NCBI GenBank assembly: GCA_900546625.1
Contig: URDU01000004.1
Location: forward strand, 61,300-125,299
Direction of reading: 5' to 3'
From: an uncultured Lachnobacterium sp.
GTDB lineage: Bacteria; Bacillota; Clostridia; Lachnospirales; Lachnospiraceae
Length of the DNA: 64,000 bases
The position numbers were made by a program, and so were the translations under genes. The notes beneath the pieces were generated by a model. It did not search any database, had not been told where the DNA came from, and saw only the letters and a list, made by a program, of their open reading frames with translations. This document shows positions 35,054 through 43,428 of the stretch, piece after piece (the first letter of the stretch is position 1; the number at the start of each line of letters is the position of its first letter).

Positions 35054-35980
35054 TTAGTTTAAGAAATTCTGTATGATAACTTCCTCTGCCTCTTCCTCTG
35101 TAAGTCCGAGTGTGCGGAGCTTGAGAAGCTGCTCGTCGTTTATCCTGCCGATTGCTGCCTCATGGATGATAGCCGCATCGATATTTTTTGCCCTGATTTC
35201 AGGGATTGAACCGACCTCTGCATGATCCATGATGATAGAATCACACTGGATATGAGCCTGGCATTTGCTGTTGCCGATGGCGTTTGGATGGAAGGTCTGG
35301 ACTGAGTTTCCTTTTCCTACGGATCTGGAAACAATCTGCGCAGAGCTGTCCTCTCCGTTTAGCTGCACCTCGATGTTCGACTCCGCCTTCTGCTCTCCAT
35401 CTGTCATGAGACGCTCTGTGACATAGAGCTTTGCGTCCTTTCCAAGCTCCACATTGGTCTCACGGACTGTTGAATCAACACCCTTTATCTGTGCTGTATC
35501 GAGTGTGAAAACAGAATTCTCTCCCACAAATATATTTGTTACAGGGTTGAGCACTCTCGCACCTGTTCCGTTTCCCTCGCCATAGTGCTTTTCCTCATAA
35601 CGGACATTCGCATTTTTACCTACATGGAAGGTGTGGATACCGTCGTGTCTGCTTTCGTTGCAGCCACTGTTGTGGATTCCGCAGCCTGCCACAATCCTTA
35701 CATCTGCCCCATCCTCAACATAGAAATCGTTGTATACAAGGTCTGTCATGCCTGATTTGCTGAGCACTACCGGGATATAGACAGCCTCTCCGTCCGTTTT
35801 TCCATCAATATAAATATCAATGCCCGGCTTGTCTGTCTTTTTCTTAATCTTGATGTGCTCGCTGTCTCCGTGGCAGATTGATGTGCCATTCTCACGCAGG
35901 TTAAAGGCACCGGTCTGACTGAATTTATTATCATTTATGACGTCCAATACGCCCTCTGTTACGTTGTCAAGCTTTACCAT
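35054..35980 (-). CDS. smsB: SufB/SufD-family scaffold protein (SmsB-like)
   Basis: 308 aa, shorter than SufB (about 470) and without the long N-terminal region. The right-handed beta-helix segment is evident from repeated short strands (DADVRIVAGCGIHNSG, NVRYEEKHYGEG, VFTLDTAQIKG). Near the C-terminus EIRAKNIDAAIIHEAAIGRI contains the conserved Ala/His region where SufB/SufD pair. It partners the SufC-like ATPase encoded 1 bp upstream. Such two-gene pairs were described as the minimal SMS system for Fe-S cluster assembly in archaea and anaerobic bacteria. No SufS/SufU genes are present nearby. Confidence 0.88.
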   Translation of the reverse strand: MVKLDNVTEGVLDVINDNKFSQTGAFNLRENGTSICHGDSEHIKIKKKTDKPGIDIYIDGKTDGEAVYIPVVLSKSGMTDLVYNDFYVEDGADVRIVAGCGIHNSGCNESRHDGIHTFHVGKNANVRYEEKHYGEGNGTGARVLNPVTNIFVGENSVFTLDTAQIKGVDSTVRETNVELGKDAKLYVTERLMTDGEQKAESNIEVQLNGEDSSAQIVSRSVGKGNSVQTFHPNAIGNSKCQAHIQCDSIIMDHAEVGSIPEIRAKNIDAAIIHEAAIGRINDEQLLKLRTLGLTEEEAEEVIIQNFLN

Positions 35981-35981
35981 A

Positions 35982-36725
35982 TTATGCTCTTCCCTCCAGT
36001 CTCTCTACACATTTGTGACATTTCTGTACACCATTGAGATAAGGCAGCACCTCGTCCTTTGTACCGATTTTCTTGATTTCTCCGCCATCAATTATCATGA
36101 TGCGGTCTGCCATATTGATAATTTTCTCCTGATGTGAAATCACTATGAGGCTCTGCTTTTTCTCAGTATGGATTTCCTCGAATTTCTGTATGAGCATTGA
36201 AAAGCTCCACAGATCGATTCCTGCCTCCGGCTCATCAAATATGCAAAGCGAATGCTCCTTGGCAAGCACTGATGCAATCTCAATTCGCTTCATCTCTCCA
36301 CCTGAGAGTGTACCGTCAATCTGGCGGTAAATGTAATCCTTTGCACAGAGTCCTACCGCGGTGAGAAGGTCGCAGCACTCCTTGTCTGAAAGCTCATCCT
36401 TTGCGGCAAGCTTAAGCAGCTTCATGACTGTCATTCCCTTAAATCTCGGTGGCTGCTGGAATGCAAAGCCTATTCCCGCATTTGCCCTGTGATTGATGTC
36501 GAGCTCTGTGATATCCTGTCCGTCAAGTATGATCTTTCCGCTGTCCGGTGTCTGGATACCTATCAAGGTCTTTGCCAGAGTGGATTTTCCACCTCCGTTT
36601 GGTCCGGTGATGACAAGCATTTCTCCGTCCTCTACCTGAAATGATATATTGTTCAGAAGGCATTTCTTTCCGCCCTCATCATCTACGTTTAAAGTTAAAT
36701 TTTCTGCTTTAAGCACGATTTTCAC
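35982..36725 (-). CDS. smsC: SufC-like Fe-S assembly ATPase (SmsC-like)
   Basis: 247-aa ABC-type ATPase. Walker A GPNGGGKST (about residue 41), Q-loop GFAFQQPPRFKGMTV, signature LSGGEMKRIEIASVLA, Walker B LCIFDEPEAGIDLWS and switch His in VISHQEK. The Q-loop wording and EPEAGIDLW are characteristic of SufC and not of membrane transporters. It forms a complex with the SmsB-like protein and drives cluster assembly with ATP. The genes are 1 bp apart. A promoter with an internal palindrome lies at 36831-36858. Confidence 0.9.
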   Translation of the reverse strand: MKIVLKAENLTLNVDDEGGKKCLLNNISFQVEDGEMLVITGPNGGGKSTLAKTLIGIQTPDSGKIILDGQDITELDINHRANAGIGFAFQQPPRFKGMTVMKLLKLAAKDELSDKECCDLLTAVGLCAKDYIYRQIDGTLSGGEMKRIEIASVLAKEHSLCIFDEPEAGIDLWSFSMLIQKFEEIHTEKKQSLIVISHQEKIINMADRIMIIDGGEIKKIGTKDEVLPYLNGVQKCHKCVERLEGRA

Positions 36726-36830
36726 CTCATTTTTATTTATGATACAGCATAAAATCCTTCTCCTGCTGTTCTAATTACTTTTTCCATTTACCGTTCACAT
36801 TCACACATTAGTATGCCCGGCAATGATTAC

Positions 36831-36858
36831 AGTATAACATAATAGTAAACGTTTACAA
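36831..36858 (-). promoter_or_regulatory. Promoter of smsCB with a GTAAACGTTTAC palindrome
   Basis: TTGTAA (36853-36858), a 16-nt spacer and TATACT (36831-36836) on the minus strand. The 12-bp perfect palindrome GTAAACGTTTAC (36845-36856) overlaps the -35 box and spacer, so a bound dimeric regulator would block polymerase. The rest of 36726-36915 shows no gene. Confidence 0.55.
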
Positions 36859-36915
36859 GGTATAAACTCTCTGGTACTCGCTAAAATACATATTTGGCAC
36901 GCATAAACGGTTTGC

Positions 36916-37473
36916 TTATCTATTAATTTCCCTTATCATTGAATACTCATTGCACAAGCTGCCATCCTTCTGCCTTATAGAATTAAATTTTATGCCAGTT
37001 ATCCTAAATCCCATTTTCTCATAAAGTGCTCTCGCCCTGCTATTGCCCTCGATAAAATCCAGTTCCATCTGCATTATCCTCGGATTACTTTGTGCTATTT
37101 TTATCATTTCCCGGAACATTCTCGTTCCGATTCCCTGATTCCAGAATTCGCTCAGCAAACCGATTGCCACACTTGCCCTGTGCCCGGTTTTCACGCGGTT
37201 ATTCCACCAGACCATACAATTTCCGGCAATTTTTCCACCTGCTTCACAAACCAGCAGCGCCTGTGTATCTGACGAATTGCAGCTATTTATGAATTCAATC
37301 TCCTGCTCGATGGTCTGTGTCTCACATTCTTCCGGTGTCCTCAGTAAGAAATCCGTTTCACCGGTTGACTTTTTCATGTACTCTATAAGAGCTTTGGCAT
37401 CCTTTTCATTTGCACTTCGCAAAATGGCAGTTCTGCCATCTTTTAATATAAATTCGATATCTTTTATTGTCAT
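36916..37473 (-). CDS. GNAT-family N-acetyltransferase
   Basis: 185 aa from the ATG at 37473 (190 from a TTG at 37488 that sits directly against AGGAAG). The acetyl-CoA loop region is ASVAIGLLSEFWNQGIGTRMFREMI (about residues 115-138 in outline, with the Q-G-I-G-T motif), followed by MELDFIEGNSRARALYEKMGF. This order is that of RimJ/L-like or PhnO-like GNAT proteins acting on small molecules. The neighbour on the right reads divergently with the leader promoter at 37496-37524. Substrate unknown. Confidence 0.82.
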   Translation of the reverse strand: MTIKDIEFILKDGRTAILRSANEKDAKALIEYMKKSTGETDFLLRTPEECETQTIEQEIEFINSCNSSDTQALLVCEAGGKIAGNCMVWWNNRVKTGHRASVAIGLLSEFWNQGIGTRMFREMIKIAQSNPRIMQMELDFIEGNSRARALYEKMGFRITGIKFNSIRQKDGSLCNEYSMIREINR

Positions 37474-37495
37474 ATTGTTTAGTACCAACTTCCTA

Positions 37496-37524
37496 TTGTT
37501 TTTGTGTTTTATCTGTGATAAACT
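37496..37524 (+). promoter_or_regulatory. Promoter of a structured leader or small RNA
   Basis: TTGTTT (37496-37501), a 17-nt spacer and TAAACT (37519-37524). It faces rightward, away from the GNAT gene, and would start transcription near 37531, about 20 nt before the first hairpin. Confidence 0.5.
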
Positions 37525-37530
37525 ATCGGC

Positions 37531-37640
37531 AATTAATGGTAGTTGCAGCTTAGACAGAGCGAGACGAAAGTTTCCCTCTGTCTATTTTTTTGTGCTTTTA
37601 CACGCATGAAGGCTTGTATACACTTCATGCCTTTTTCTAT
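37531..37640 (+). ncRNA. Possible attenuated 5' leader or small RNA before the DUF2798 gene
   Basis: Two terminator-like hairpins stand in tandem: AGACAGAG/CTCTGTCT (37552-37583) followed by ATTTTTTT, and GCATGAAG/CTTCATGC (37604-37630) followed by CTTTTT. A promoter is placed so that a transcript of about 60 nt would end at the first hairpin. Upstream of it the transcript holds GGCAATTAATGGTAGTTGC, itself partly self-complementary (GGCAATT-AATGGT-AGTTGC). No known riboswitch class is recognised. Confidence 0.4.
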
Positions 37641-37714
37641 CGCAGCTATCAAGAGCCTATTGTAACGACTCGTTACAGCTATATTTATTTACATAACAGG
37701 AGGATTTAAGAAAA

Positions 37715-38179
37715 ATGCCAAAAAACAGATTGCAGGAAACAATTTTTACCATCATGATGGTGCTTGTCATGGTTTATGCCATGATATGCTACAATATTGC
37801 CCTTGAAACAGGCGGTATGAAGAACTTTGTTTTTAAGGCCGCATTAGGCGAATTTCCTATCATGATTGTTGCCGGTTTTATCCTTGATACGTTCATTGCC
37901 GGACCACTTGCAAAAAAATGTGCCTTCAAAATCGTCACACCGGGAAAGGACAGACCTATTGCTATAATCCTTGCAATTTCTGTCTTCTCAATCTGGTTCA
38001 TGTGCCCTATGATGAGCTTTATCGCTACCATCCTTTTCAATGGTGGTTTTAATTCACAGATATTTGCGACATTCTGTGAGCTCGTCGTAAGAAACTTTCC
38101 AATGGCCTTCTTCTGGCAGCTCTTTGTTGCCGGACCACTTGTTAGATTCATCTTTGGAAAAATTTTCCGAGAGAACTAA
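37715..38179 (+). CDS. DUF2798-like four-helix membrane protein
   Basis: 154 aa with four hydrophobic segments (about residues 9-28, 45-65, 85-110 and 125-145). The pattern repeats: a helix with the phrase GEFPIMIVAGFILDTFIAGPLAKK and later RNFPMAFFWQLFVAGPLVR, i.e. an internal duplication of a two-helix unit, as in DUF2798 proteins. Function unknown. AGGAGG stands 11 nt before the ATG. The leader contains two tandem hairpins, and a bidirectional terminator follows. Confidence 0.75.
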   Translation: MPKNRLQETIFTIMMVLVMVYAMICYNIALETGGMKNFVFKAALGEFPIMIVAGFILDTFIAGPLAKKCAFKIVTPGKDRPIAIILAISVFSIWFMCPMMSFIATILFNGGFNSQIFATFCELVVRNFPMAFFWQLFVAGPLVRFIFGKIFREN

Positions 38180-38184
38180 TTTAA

Positions 38185-38224
38185 AATGTAAAACCGGGCA
38201 TAATAGCCTGCCCGGTTTACATTG
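38185..38224. terminator. Terminator shared by DUF2798 gene and trxA
   Basis: AATGTAAAACCGGGC pairs with GCCCGGTTTACATT. T-rich sequence follows on the minus strand (TTTTAAATT), so it can end transcripts from both sides. Confidence 0.7.
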
Positions 38225-38310
38225 TTCATAATAACTGTTAAGAATCACACCATGCATATTCACCAAAAAGCTCATTGCCGGTGTCTTCTCACTACTTAGG
38301 AAGCACCTTT

Positions 38311-38619
38311 TTAGAATACTCCCTCTATAAAGCCTTTCATATCGTCCTTAGACACAAGGCCTATCTGCTGGCCGGCAACCTGACCGCCCTTGATTGCAAT
38401 AACAGCCGGAATATTCATTATACGATACTCTCTTGCCAGATCAGGATTCTCGTCCACATCAATATTGTAAAACTCCACATCTGTGATTTCATCAGAAAGC
38501 TGCTCCATCACCGGCGCAAGCATCTTGCATGGGCCGCACCACTCTGCCGAAAAATCAACAATGATAGCCTTATTATTTTTAACCTGTTCAAATTCACTGC
38601 CATTAATCTTCTTTACCAT
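38311..38619 (-). CDS. trxA: Thioredoxin
   Basis: 102 aa. The active site is FSAEWCGPCKML (Cys residues near 29 and 32) and the cis-Pro lies in MNIPAVIAI (about residue 73). It reduces protein disulfides in the cytoplasm with electrons from thioredoxin reductase, which is not encoded nearby. AAAGGAG stands 8 nt before the ATG at 38619; the longer frame to 38712 adds a non-conserved extension. It is monocistronic. Confidence 0.93.
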   Translation of the reverse strand: MVKKINGSEFEQVKNNKAIIVDFSAEWCGPCKMLAPVMEQLSDEITDVEFYNIDVDENPDLAREYRIMNIPAVIAIKGGQVAGQQIGLVSKDDMKGFIEGVF

Positions 38620-38770
38620 AGTTGTTCTCCTTTCATCTGTCGAACGAATTATTTTCGTTGCACCCATACGGCAATTAATAATAACTGCTGTACTAGCACT
38701 ACTATAATACATAAATCAGATTATGTCACATAAAAATATTATAAACCGTAAAATTTATCATTTACCACGA

Positions 38771-40024
38771 TTAATTCTTTTTGTGCTCTGCCATGTAGGC
38801 CTCTATATCCTCCGTGGTTCTGATGATATCCTCCGACAGACACACTGCACCGTCCTCGGTGATAAGCACATCATCCTCAATCCTGATACCGATTTCCCAT
38901 TCATCTATATACAGTCCCGGCTCGTCACTGATGATTGCCCCCGGACGAAGCCTGCTGTTTGAGTCAACTGTCACGTCATGCACATCAATTCCCAGATGGT
39001 GTGACACGCCATGCATGTAATACTGTGAAATCTCTACAGAGTTCTTTATAAGTCCAAGCTTCATAAGCCCGTCTGCAAGCACAGCCTTACATACTTCGTT
39101 TAATTCCTTTGTAGTCATTCCCGGCTTTGCAACCTCGACAATCTTTCGGTTTGCGGCAAGCACGATATCATAAACCTGTTTCTGGCGCTCGGTAAACCTG
39201 CCATTTACCGGATATGTTCTCGTAATATCCGAATTGTAGCCATCTATTCTGGCTCCAAGGTCAAGAAGCACCAGTGTTCCGTCCTCCATCGTCTCACGGT
39301 TTGTGTCATAGTGAAGCATTGTTCCATTCATTCCGCTTCCGGCAATTGTTGGGAATGCTGTCCACTCTGCCCCACCGCGTCTTATGATATATTCAAAGTC
39401 CGCCTGTGCCTGATATTCCTTCATTCCCGGCTTTAAATTGGCCATCACATTGCAGAGTCCGTCCTTTGTAAGCGCGATTGCCTTTTTGGTGAGTTCAATC
39501 TCATCCTCATCCTTCTGCATACGCTCCTCTGCCACAAGTGGGAAAAGATTCTTCACAGCAACTCCCGGATAGTCTGTCCGAAATTCATTGGCTTTTACCA
39601 CATTGTAATCCGGCAGATCCGCTTTCTGGTGACGATACGTGTCAAAATATGCTGTGTATACATCCTCGCGCGTCATTATCCTGTCCAGCGTGCTCTCAAG
39701 CTCATAAATGTATTCTATCTCATCAATTCCTGATATTTCCTCGGCTTCCTCCATAGTCACTTTCCTGCCGTACCAGCGCTCCATCGTAGGGTCTGCCTCC
39801 TCTATGAAGAGCATCGTCTTAGCAGGCTCTACACATTTATCCAGGACAAGGACCATGTTGTCACGTCTAAGTCCGGTCAGATAGAAGAAATTGCGGTTAG
39901 CCTGTGCTGTAAATAAATCATACTCATCTGCACTCACATGGTGCTCGATGCCAGAGTACAATATTGCTATAGAATTGTCCTCCATCTTGTCTAAAATTCT
40001 TTGTCTTCTGCTTTCAAAATCCAT
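38771..40024 (-). CDS. pepP: Xaa-Pro aminopeptidase (M24B family)
   Basis: 417 aa. An N-terminal creatinase-like domain (about residues 1-165) precedes the pita-bread peptidase domain. The metal ligands are visible in LVLLDLGARIDGYNSDITRTYPV (two Asp), HGVSHHLGIDVHD (His), ISDEPGLYIDEWEIGIRIEDD (two Glu). The catalytic His lies in the TIAGSGMNGTMLHYD region. It removes N-terminal residues ahead of proline from peptides in the cytoplasm. Length fits PepP of the clostridia. No neighbour suggests a special role. Confidence 0.92.
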   Translation of the reverse strand: MDFESRRQRILDKMEDNSIAILYSGIEHHVSADEYDLFTAQANRNFFYLTGLRRDNMVLVLDKCVEPAKTMLFIEEADPTMERWYGRKVTMEEAEEISGIDEIEYIYELESTLDRIMTREDVYTAYFDTYRHQKADLPDYNVVKANEFRTDYPGVAVKNLFPLVAEERMQKDEDEIELTKKAIALTKDGLCNVMANLKPGMKEYQAQADFEYIIRRGGAEWTAFPTIAGSGMNGTMLHYDTNRETMEDGTLVLLDLGARIDGYNSDITRTYPVNGRFTERQKQVYDIVLAANRKIVEVAKPGMTTKELNEVCKAVLADGLMKLGLIKNSVEISQYYMHGVSHHLGIDVHDVTVDSNSRLRPGAIISDEPGLYIDEWEIGIRIEDDVLITEDGAVCLSEDIIRTTEDIEAYMAEHKKN

Positions 40025-40125
40025 TATTATCGCCTCTTATTTCTTTTATATAGATACCATTATATATAGATATCAATCACTCATTCCCTTATTCTTGCTT
40101 CAAACTCCATCCTATGATCCGTCAA

Positions 40126-41496
40126 TCAATCTACAACTGGAAGCTTCGCTAAACTCTTTGCGATTTCCTCATCTGTCGGAATATAATCTGACATCTCCCC
40201 ATCATTGTACTTCTGATAAGCATACATGTCAAAGTATCCCGTTCCGGTAAGACCAAATACGATATTTTTCTCTTCTCCTGTCTCTTTACATTTAAGTGCC
40301 TCATCGATAGCAACTTTTATCGCATGGCTGCTCTCCGGTGCCGGAAGTATTCCCTCGACTCTTGCAAAGGTTTCTGCCGCCTTAAATACCTCTGTCTGCT
40401 CTACACTTCTTGCTTTAACATATCCGTCATCATAAAGCTGTGATACTATAGAGCTCATACCATGATAACGAAGCCCTCCTGCATGGTTTGCAGATGGAAT
40501 AAATCCGCTGCCAAGTGTATACATTTTAGCGAGTGGACAGATTTTTCCTGTGTCACAATAATCATATGCATAGCGGCCGCGTGTAAGGCTAGGACATGAT
40601 GCCGGTTCAACCGCAATGATCTCATAATCAGCCTCCCCACGGAGCATTTCTCCTGCAAATGGCGAGATAAGTCCACCAAGATTTGAACCGCCTCCTGCAC
40701 AACCGATGATCATGTCTGCTTTTACTCCATATTTATCAAGTGCAGCCTTTGTCTCAAGTCCGATCACAGTCTGATGGATAAGTACCTGGGAAAGCACTGA
40801 TCCGAGTACATATCTGTAACCCTCCTGTGTTGTGGCAGCTTCTACCGCCTCTGATATGGCACAGCCAAGGCTTCCTGTTGTTCCCGGGAACTCTGCGTTT
40901 ATCTTTCTTCCTATCTCAGTATTCATTGATGGGGATGGTGTGACCTGTGCTCCGTATGTTCTCATAACTTCACGTCTGAACGGCTTCTGCTCATATGAAA
41001 CCTTTACCATATATACCTGACAGTCCAGATCAAAGTATGAACACGCCATAGAAAGTGCTGTTCCCCACTGACCTGCTCCGGTTTCTGTGGTAACACCTTT
41101 AAGGCCCTGCTTCTTTGCATAATAAGCCTGTGCTATAGCAGAGTTTAATTTGTGGCTTCCGGATGTATTATTTCCCTCAAATTTATAATAAATATGTGCC
41201 GGTGTTCCGAGCTTTTTCTCAAGACAGTATGCACGCACAAGTGGTGATGGACGGTACATTCTGTAAAAATCCCTGATTTCCTGTGGTATGTCAAAATACG
41301 GCGTTGTTTCGTCAATCTCCTGTTTTGCAAGCTCCTTGCAGAAAATCGGTGAAAGCTCATCAACAGTTATCGGTTTTAATGTGGCGGGATTTAATATCGG
41401 TGCCGGTTTGTTTTTCATATCGGCACGGACATTGTACCACTGCTTTGGCATTTCACTCTCTTCAAGATATATTTTGTATGGTATTTCTTTGCTCAT
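40126..41496 (-). CDS. TrpB-like PLP-dependent enzyme (TrpB2)
   Basis: 456 aa, longer than TrpB1 (396 aa here). The PLP lysine is in TSGSHKLNSAIAQAYYAKKQG (about residue 113), the GAGQWGTALS segment replaces [10 protein letters not shown] of TrpB1, and the phosphate loop is CAGGGSNLGG. The extra N-terminus (PYKIYLEESEMPKQWYNV) and these motifs define the TrpB2 group. TrpB2 proteins often work without TrpA and may scavenge indole. The gene is far (about 28 kb) from the trp operon and has no T-box in front, so it is controlled differently. GAGAGGGAATC stands before the ATG. Confidence 0.88.
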   Translation of the reverse strand: MSKEIPYKIYLEESEMPKQWYNVRADMKNKPAPILNPATLKPITVDELSPIFCKELAKQEIDETTPYFDIPQEIRDFYRMYRPSPLVRAYCLEKKLGTPAHIYYKFEGNNTSGSHKLNSAIAQAYYAKKQGLKGVTTETGAGQWGTALSMACSYFDLDCQVYMVKVSYEQKPFRREVMRTYGAQVTPSPSMNTEIGRKINAEFPGTTGSLGCAISEAVEAATTQEGYRYVLGSVLSQVLIHQTVIGLETKAALDKYGVKADMIIGCAGGGSNLGGLISPFAGEMLRGEADYEIIAVEPASCPSLTRGRYAYDYCDTGKICPLAKMYTLGSGFIPSANHAGGLRYHGMSSIVSQLYDDGYVKARSVEQTEVFKAAETFARVEGILPAPESSHAIKVAIDEALKCKETGEEKNIVFGLTGTGYFDMYAYQKYNDGEMSDYIPTDEEIAKSLAKLPVVD

Positions 41497-41982
41497 TATG
41501 ATTCCCTCTCTTTTCCTTTAATGGATATAATTTTATCCTATGATACATCTACGTTATCATAACCAAGCTGTTTTTACAATCGTATATTTGCGCTCATATA
41601 TTATTATCCACGATTACTTTGTAAGTTTCTTTTTGCAGTATTTATATGCACCACAATAAGGTCATTTTAATTTACGTTTTCTTCAGATAATCTTCTTCTG
41701 ATAATCTTTTGAGTTTACCCAATCGCCTCCCCATGTGAAACCATGAACTTTAAATAGCTTGTAACACAAATCATTATGATCTATTTTGTGTGGGAAATTC
41801 AGACTTCTGTCAACATATGGCGCATAGCTTGACAGCGCAGTGTCAAGCTTGCGTGTGAACAGTAATGCGTTTTTCGATGGAATAATATTTTTTTCAGAAA
41901 GACCTTGATAAACCTGTTCTCATCATAGATAATATTTTATAAAGATACAACATAAATTTTTATTTAAGGAGTTAAAAAGATT
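41497..41982. other. 486-bp intergenic region with hairpin and AACAGTAAT box
   Basis: No gene is seen. It contains an inverted repeat AGCTTGACA/TGTCAAGCT (41826-41849), then GTGAACAGTAAT (41855-41866), which matches the AACAGTAAC box of other gaps. CTTCTTCAGATAATCTTCTTCTGATAATC (from 41689) is a short direct duplication. A promoter for the plus-strand gene stands at 41905-41933. Confidence 0.6.
41905..41933 (+). promoter_or_regulatory. Promoter of the SseB-like gene
   Basis: TTGATA (41905-41910), a 17-nt spacer and GATAAT (41928-41933), 50 nt before the ATG at 41983. AAGGAG precedes that ATG by 11 nt. Confidence 0.5.
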
Positions 41983-43320
41983 ATGTTTTTTAAAAAGGAA
42001 AAATCTAAACAGCAGGAAAAAGGCGACTTCTATCTTGGCGTGCAGAAAATTTTTCGTATAGAAAATTCTGCCGATTTATTAGCTGCCGGAAAAGTAAACG
42101 GAACTATTTATAAAGGTGCTGCCATCTACATCACAAATCCCGGAGAAGATAGTGAACTGACTGAACTTACAACTGTCACTGAAATTATTATCAATAATAA
42201 TTCCGTTGATAATGCGGCAGACACTTTTGTCATTGTAAAGCTTGAAGCAGGAAGTAAACTCCAGCTTAAACCCGGCTCTGTATTATTCACACGAAATGTA
42301 TCAGTAAAAAATGTTCATGATGCATATATCTATGCACTTGGCGAATCCTATATCAGTACAAAAAAGATGGAACTTACTGATATCGACTATGACAATATGA
42401 GTCTTACTGATCTGGCCGAATTAAGAAGATTATTCTGCTGGCTGATCGAACAAAAGAAGACTCAGGAAACAGAGGAAATCAAAGCCTTTAATAAAAAAAC
42501 ACTGGATTCCATCTCACATCATATGTGCAGCCGCATTTTATCATCTCAGGAAATCTATACTGTAATCCACAAAAAAACCGGGGAACCTTTTATGATAGCA
42601 CAGGTCATAAAACAACCGGATCAATATTTAACTACACCACCTGATATCATGCTCATACCAAAAGCATATATTAATGTTATTAAAAATCAATATAATCCTG
42701 ATGTTTTTGACATTGTAAAAATAGAAAATGGTTCAGACAAAAAAGGCATATACAATTTCCTTGGAAGTACATTTTATCTGAATGGTGCCTGTGGCGTGAA
42801 AGTTATCTATGATAATTTTTCTATTGACGCATGTATGCTTGTTGAAAAGCCTGATTACAGTAATCTTCCACCCATCCAAAGACCGGTAACTAACCCCGAT
42901 GTTGAACGTTGGCTCCTGTTACTAGGACAAATGAATGAGCCAAAAACAGATGACGAAAAACTCATATACAACATATTTTATGGTCACCTGTTCCGCGAAC
43001 TTGCCAGTGCAAATTTCATCATTCCGATGAAAATGAATGCCAAAATGGCTCCGCCTGACGAAAATGGTAAAACCGTAATAACAGAAGACTCCACAATGGA
43101 ATTTCCAACCAAAAATGGTAAAAATGGAAGAGATGCTGTCTGTATGTTTACGGACTGGAAACGCCTTCGCATGAATTACAAAGAATCTGATGGATGGGAT
43201 GGTTTGATCCAGCCTATCAGCGGTATGATAGAAAAATTTGACTGCGCCATAAATGCTACTGAATATTTATCTGCTGGCTGCTATATAGACAAAGATTTCT
43301 ATGATGCCAATATAAAATAA
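41983..43320 (+). CDS. SseB-domain protein with N-terminal beta-barrel-like region
   Basis: 445 aa, cytoplasmic by composition. The N-terminal 100 residues (FYLGVQKIFRIENSADLLAAGKVNGTIYKGAAIYI split over several strands) resemble the beta-barrel domain 2 of translation GTPases, without the GTPase. A Lys/Glu-rich middle follows. The C-terminal third resembles SseB: FIIPMKMNAKM, EFPTKNGKNGRDAVCMFTDW and GLIQPISGMIEKFDCAINA. SseB-like domains often occur in proteins near secretion or immunity systems, but no such genes are adjacent. The domain order is unusual and function is unknown. Confidence 0.6.
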   Translation: MFFKKEKSKQQEKGDFYLGVQKIFRIENSADLLAAGKVNGTIYKGAAIYITNPGEDSELTELTTVTEIIINNNSVDNAADTFVIVKLEAGSKLQLKPGSVLFTRNVSVKNVHDAYIYALGESYISTKKMELTDIDYDNMSLTDLAELRRLFCWLIEQKKTQETEEIKAFNKKTLDSISHHMCSRILSSQEIYTVIHKKTGEPFMIAQVIKQPDQYLTTPPDIMLIPKAYINVIKNQYNPDVFDIVKIENGSDKKGIYNFLGSTFYLNGACGVKVIYDNFSIDACMLVEKPDYSNLPPIQRPVTNPDVERWLLLLGQMNEPKTDDEKLIYNIFYGHLFRELASANFIIPMKMNAKMAPPDENGKTVITEDSTMEFPTKNGKNGRDAVCMFTDWKRLRMNYKESDGWDGLIQPISGMIEKFDCAINATEYLSAGCYIDKDFYDANIK

Positions 43321-43338
43321 AGATACCCCAAAAAATAT

Positions 43339-43380
43339 AAACTTTCTCAACCAATATTTGGTTGAGAAAGTTTTGTTTTT
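43339..43380 (+). terminator. Terminator after the SseB-like gene
   Basis: AAACTTTCTCAACC (43339-43352) pairs with GGTTGAGAAAGTTTT (43360-43374), followed by GTTTTTTA. It can also end the VanZ transcript from the other side. Confidence 0.85.
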
Positions 43381-43428
43381 TACCAGACCTAATGCAGCTG
43401 TCAGTTAATTTTTGTAAGTTATTCCTCC

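Noticed and set aside
40126..41496. Recent duplicate of trpB
   Set aside because: Motifs and length differ throughout (TrpB2 group), so it is an ancient paralogue and not a recent copy.
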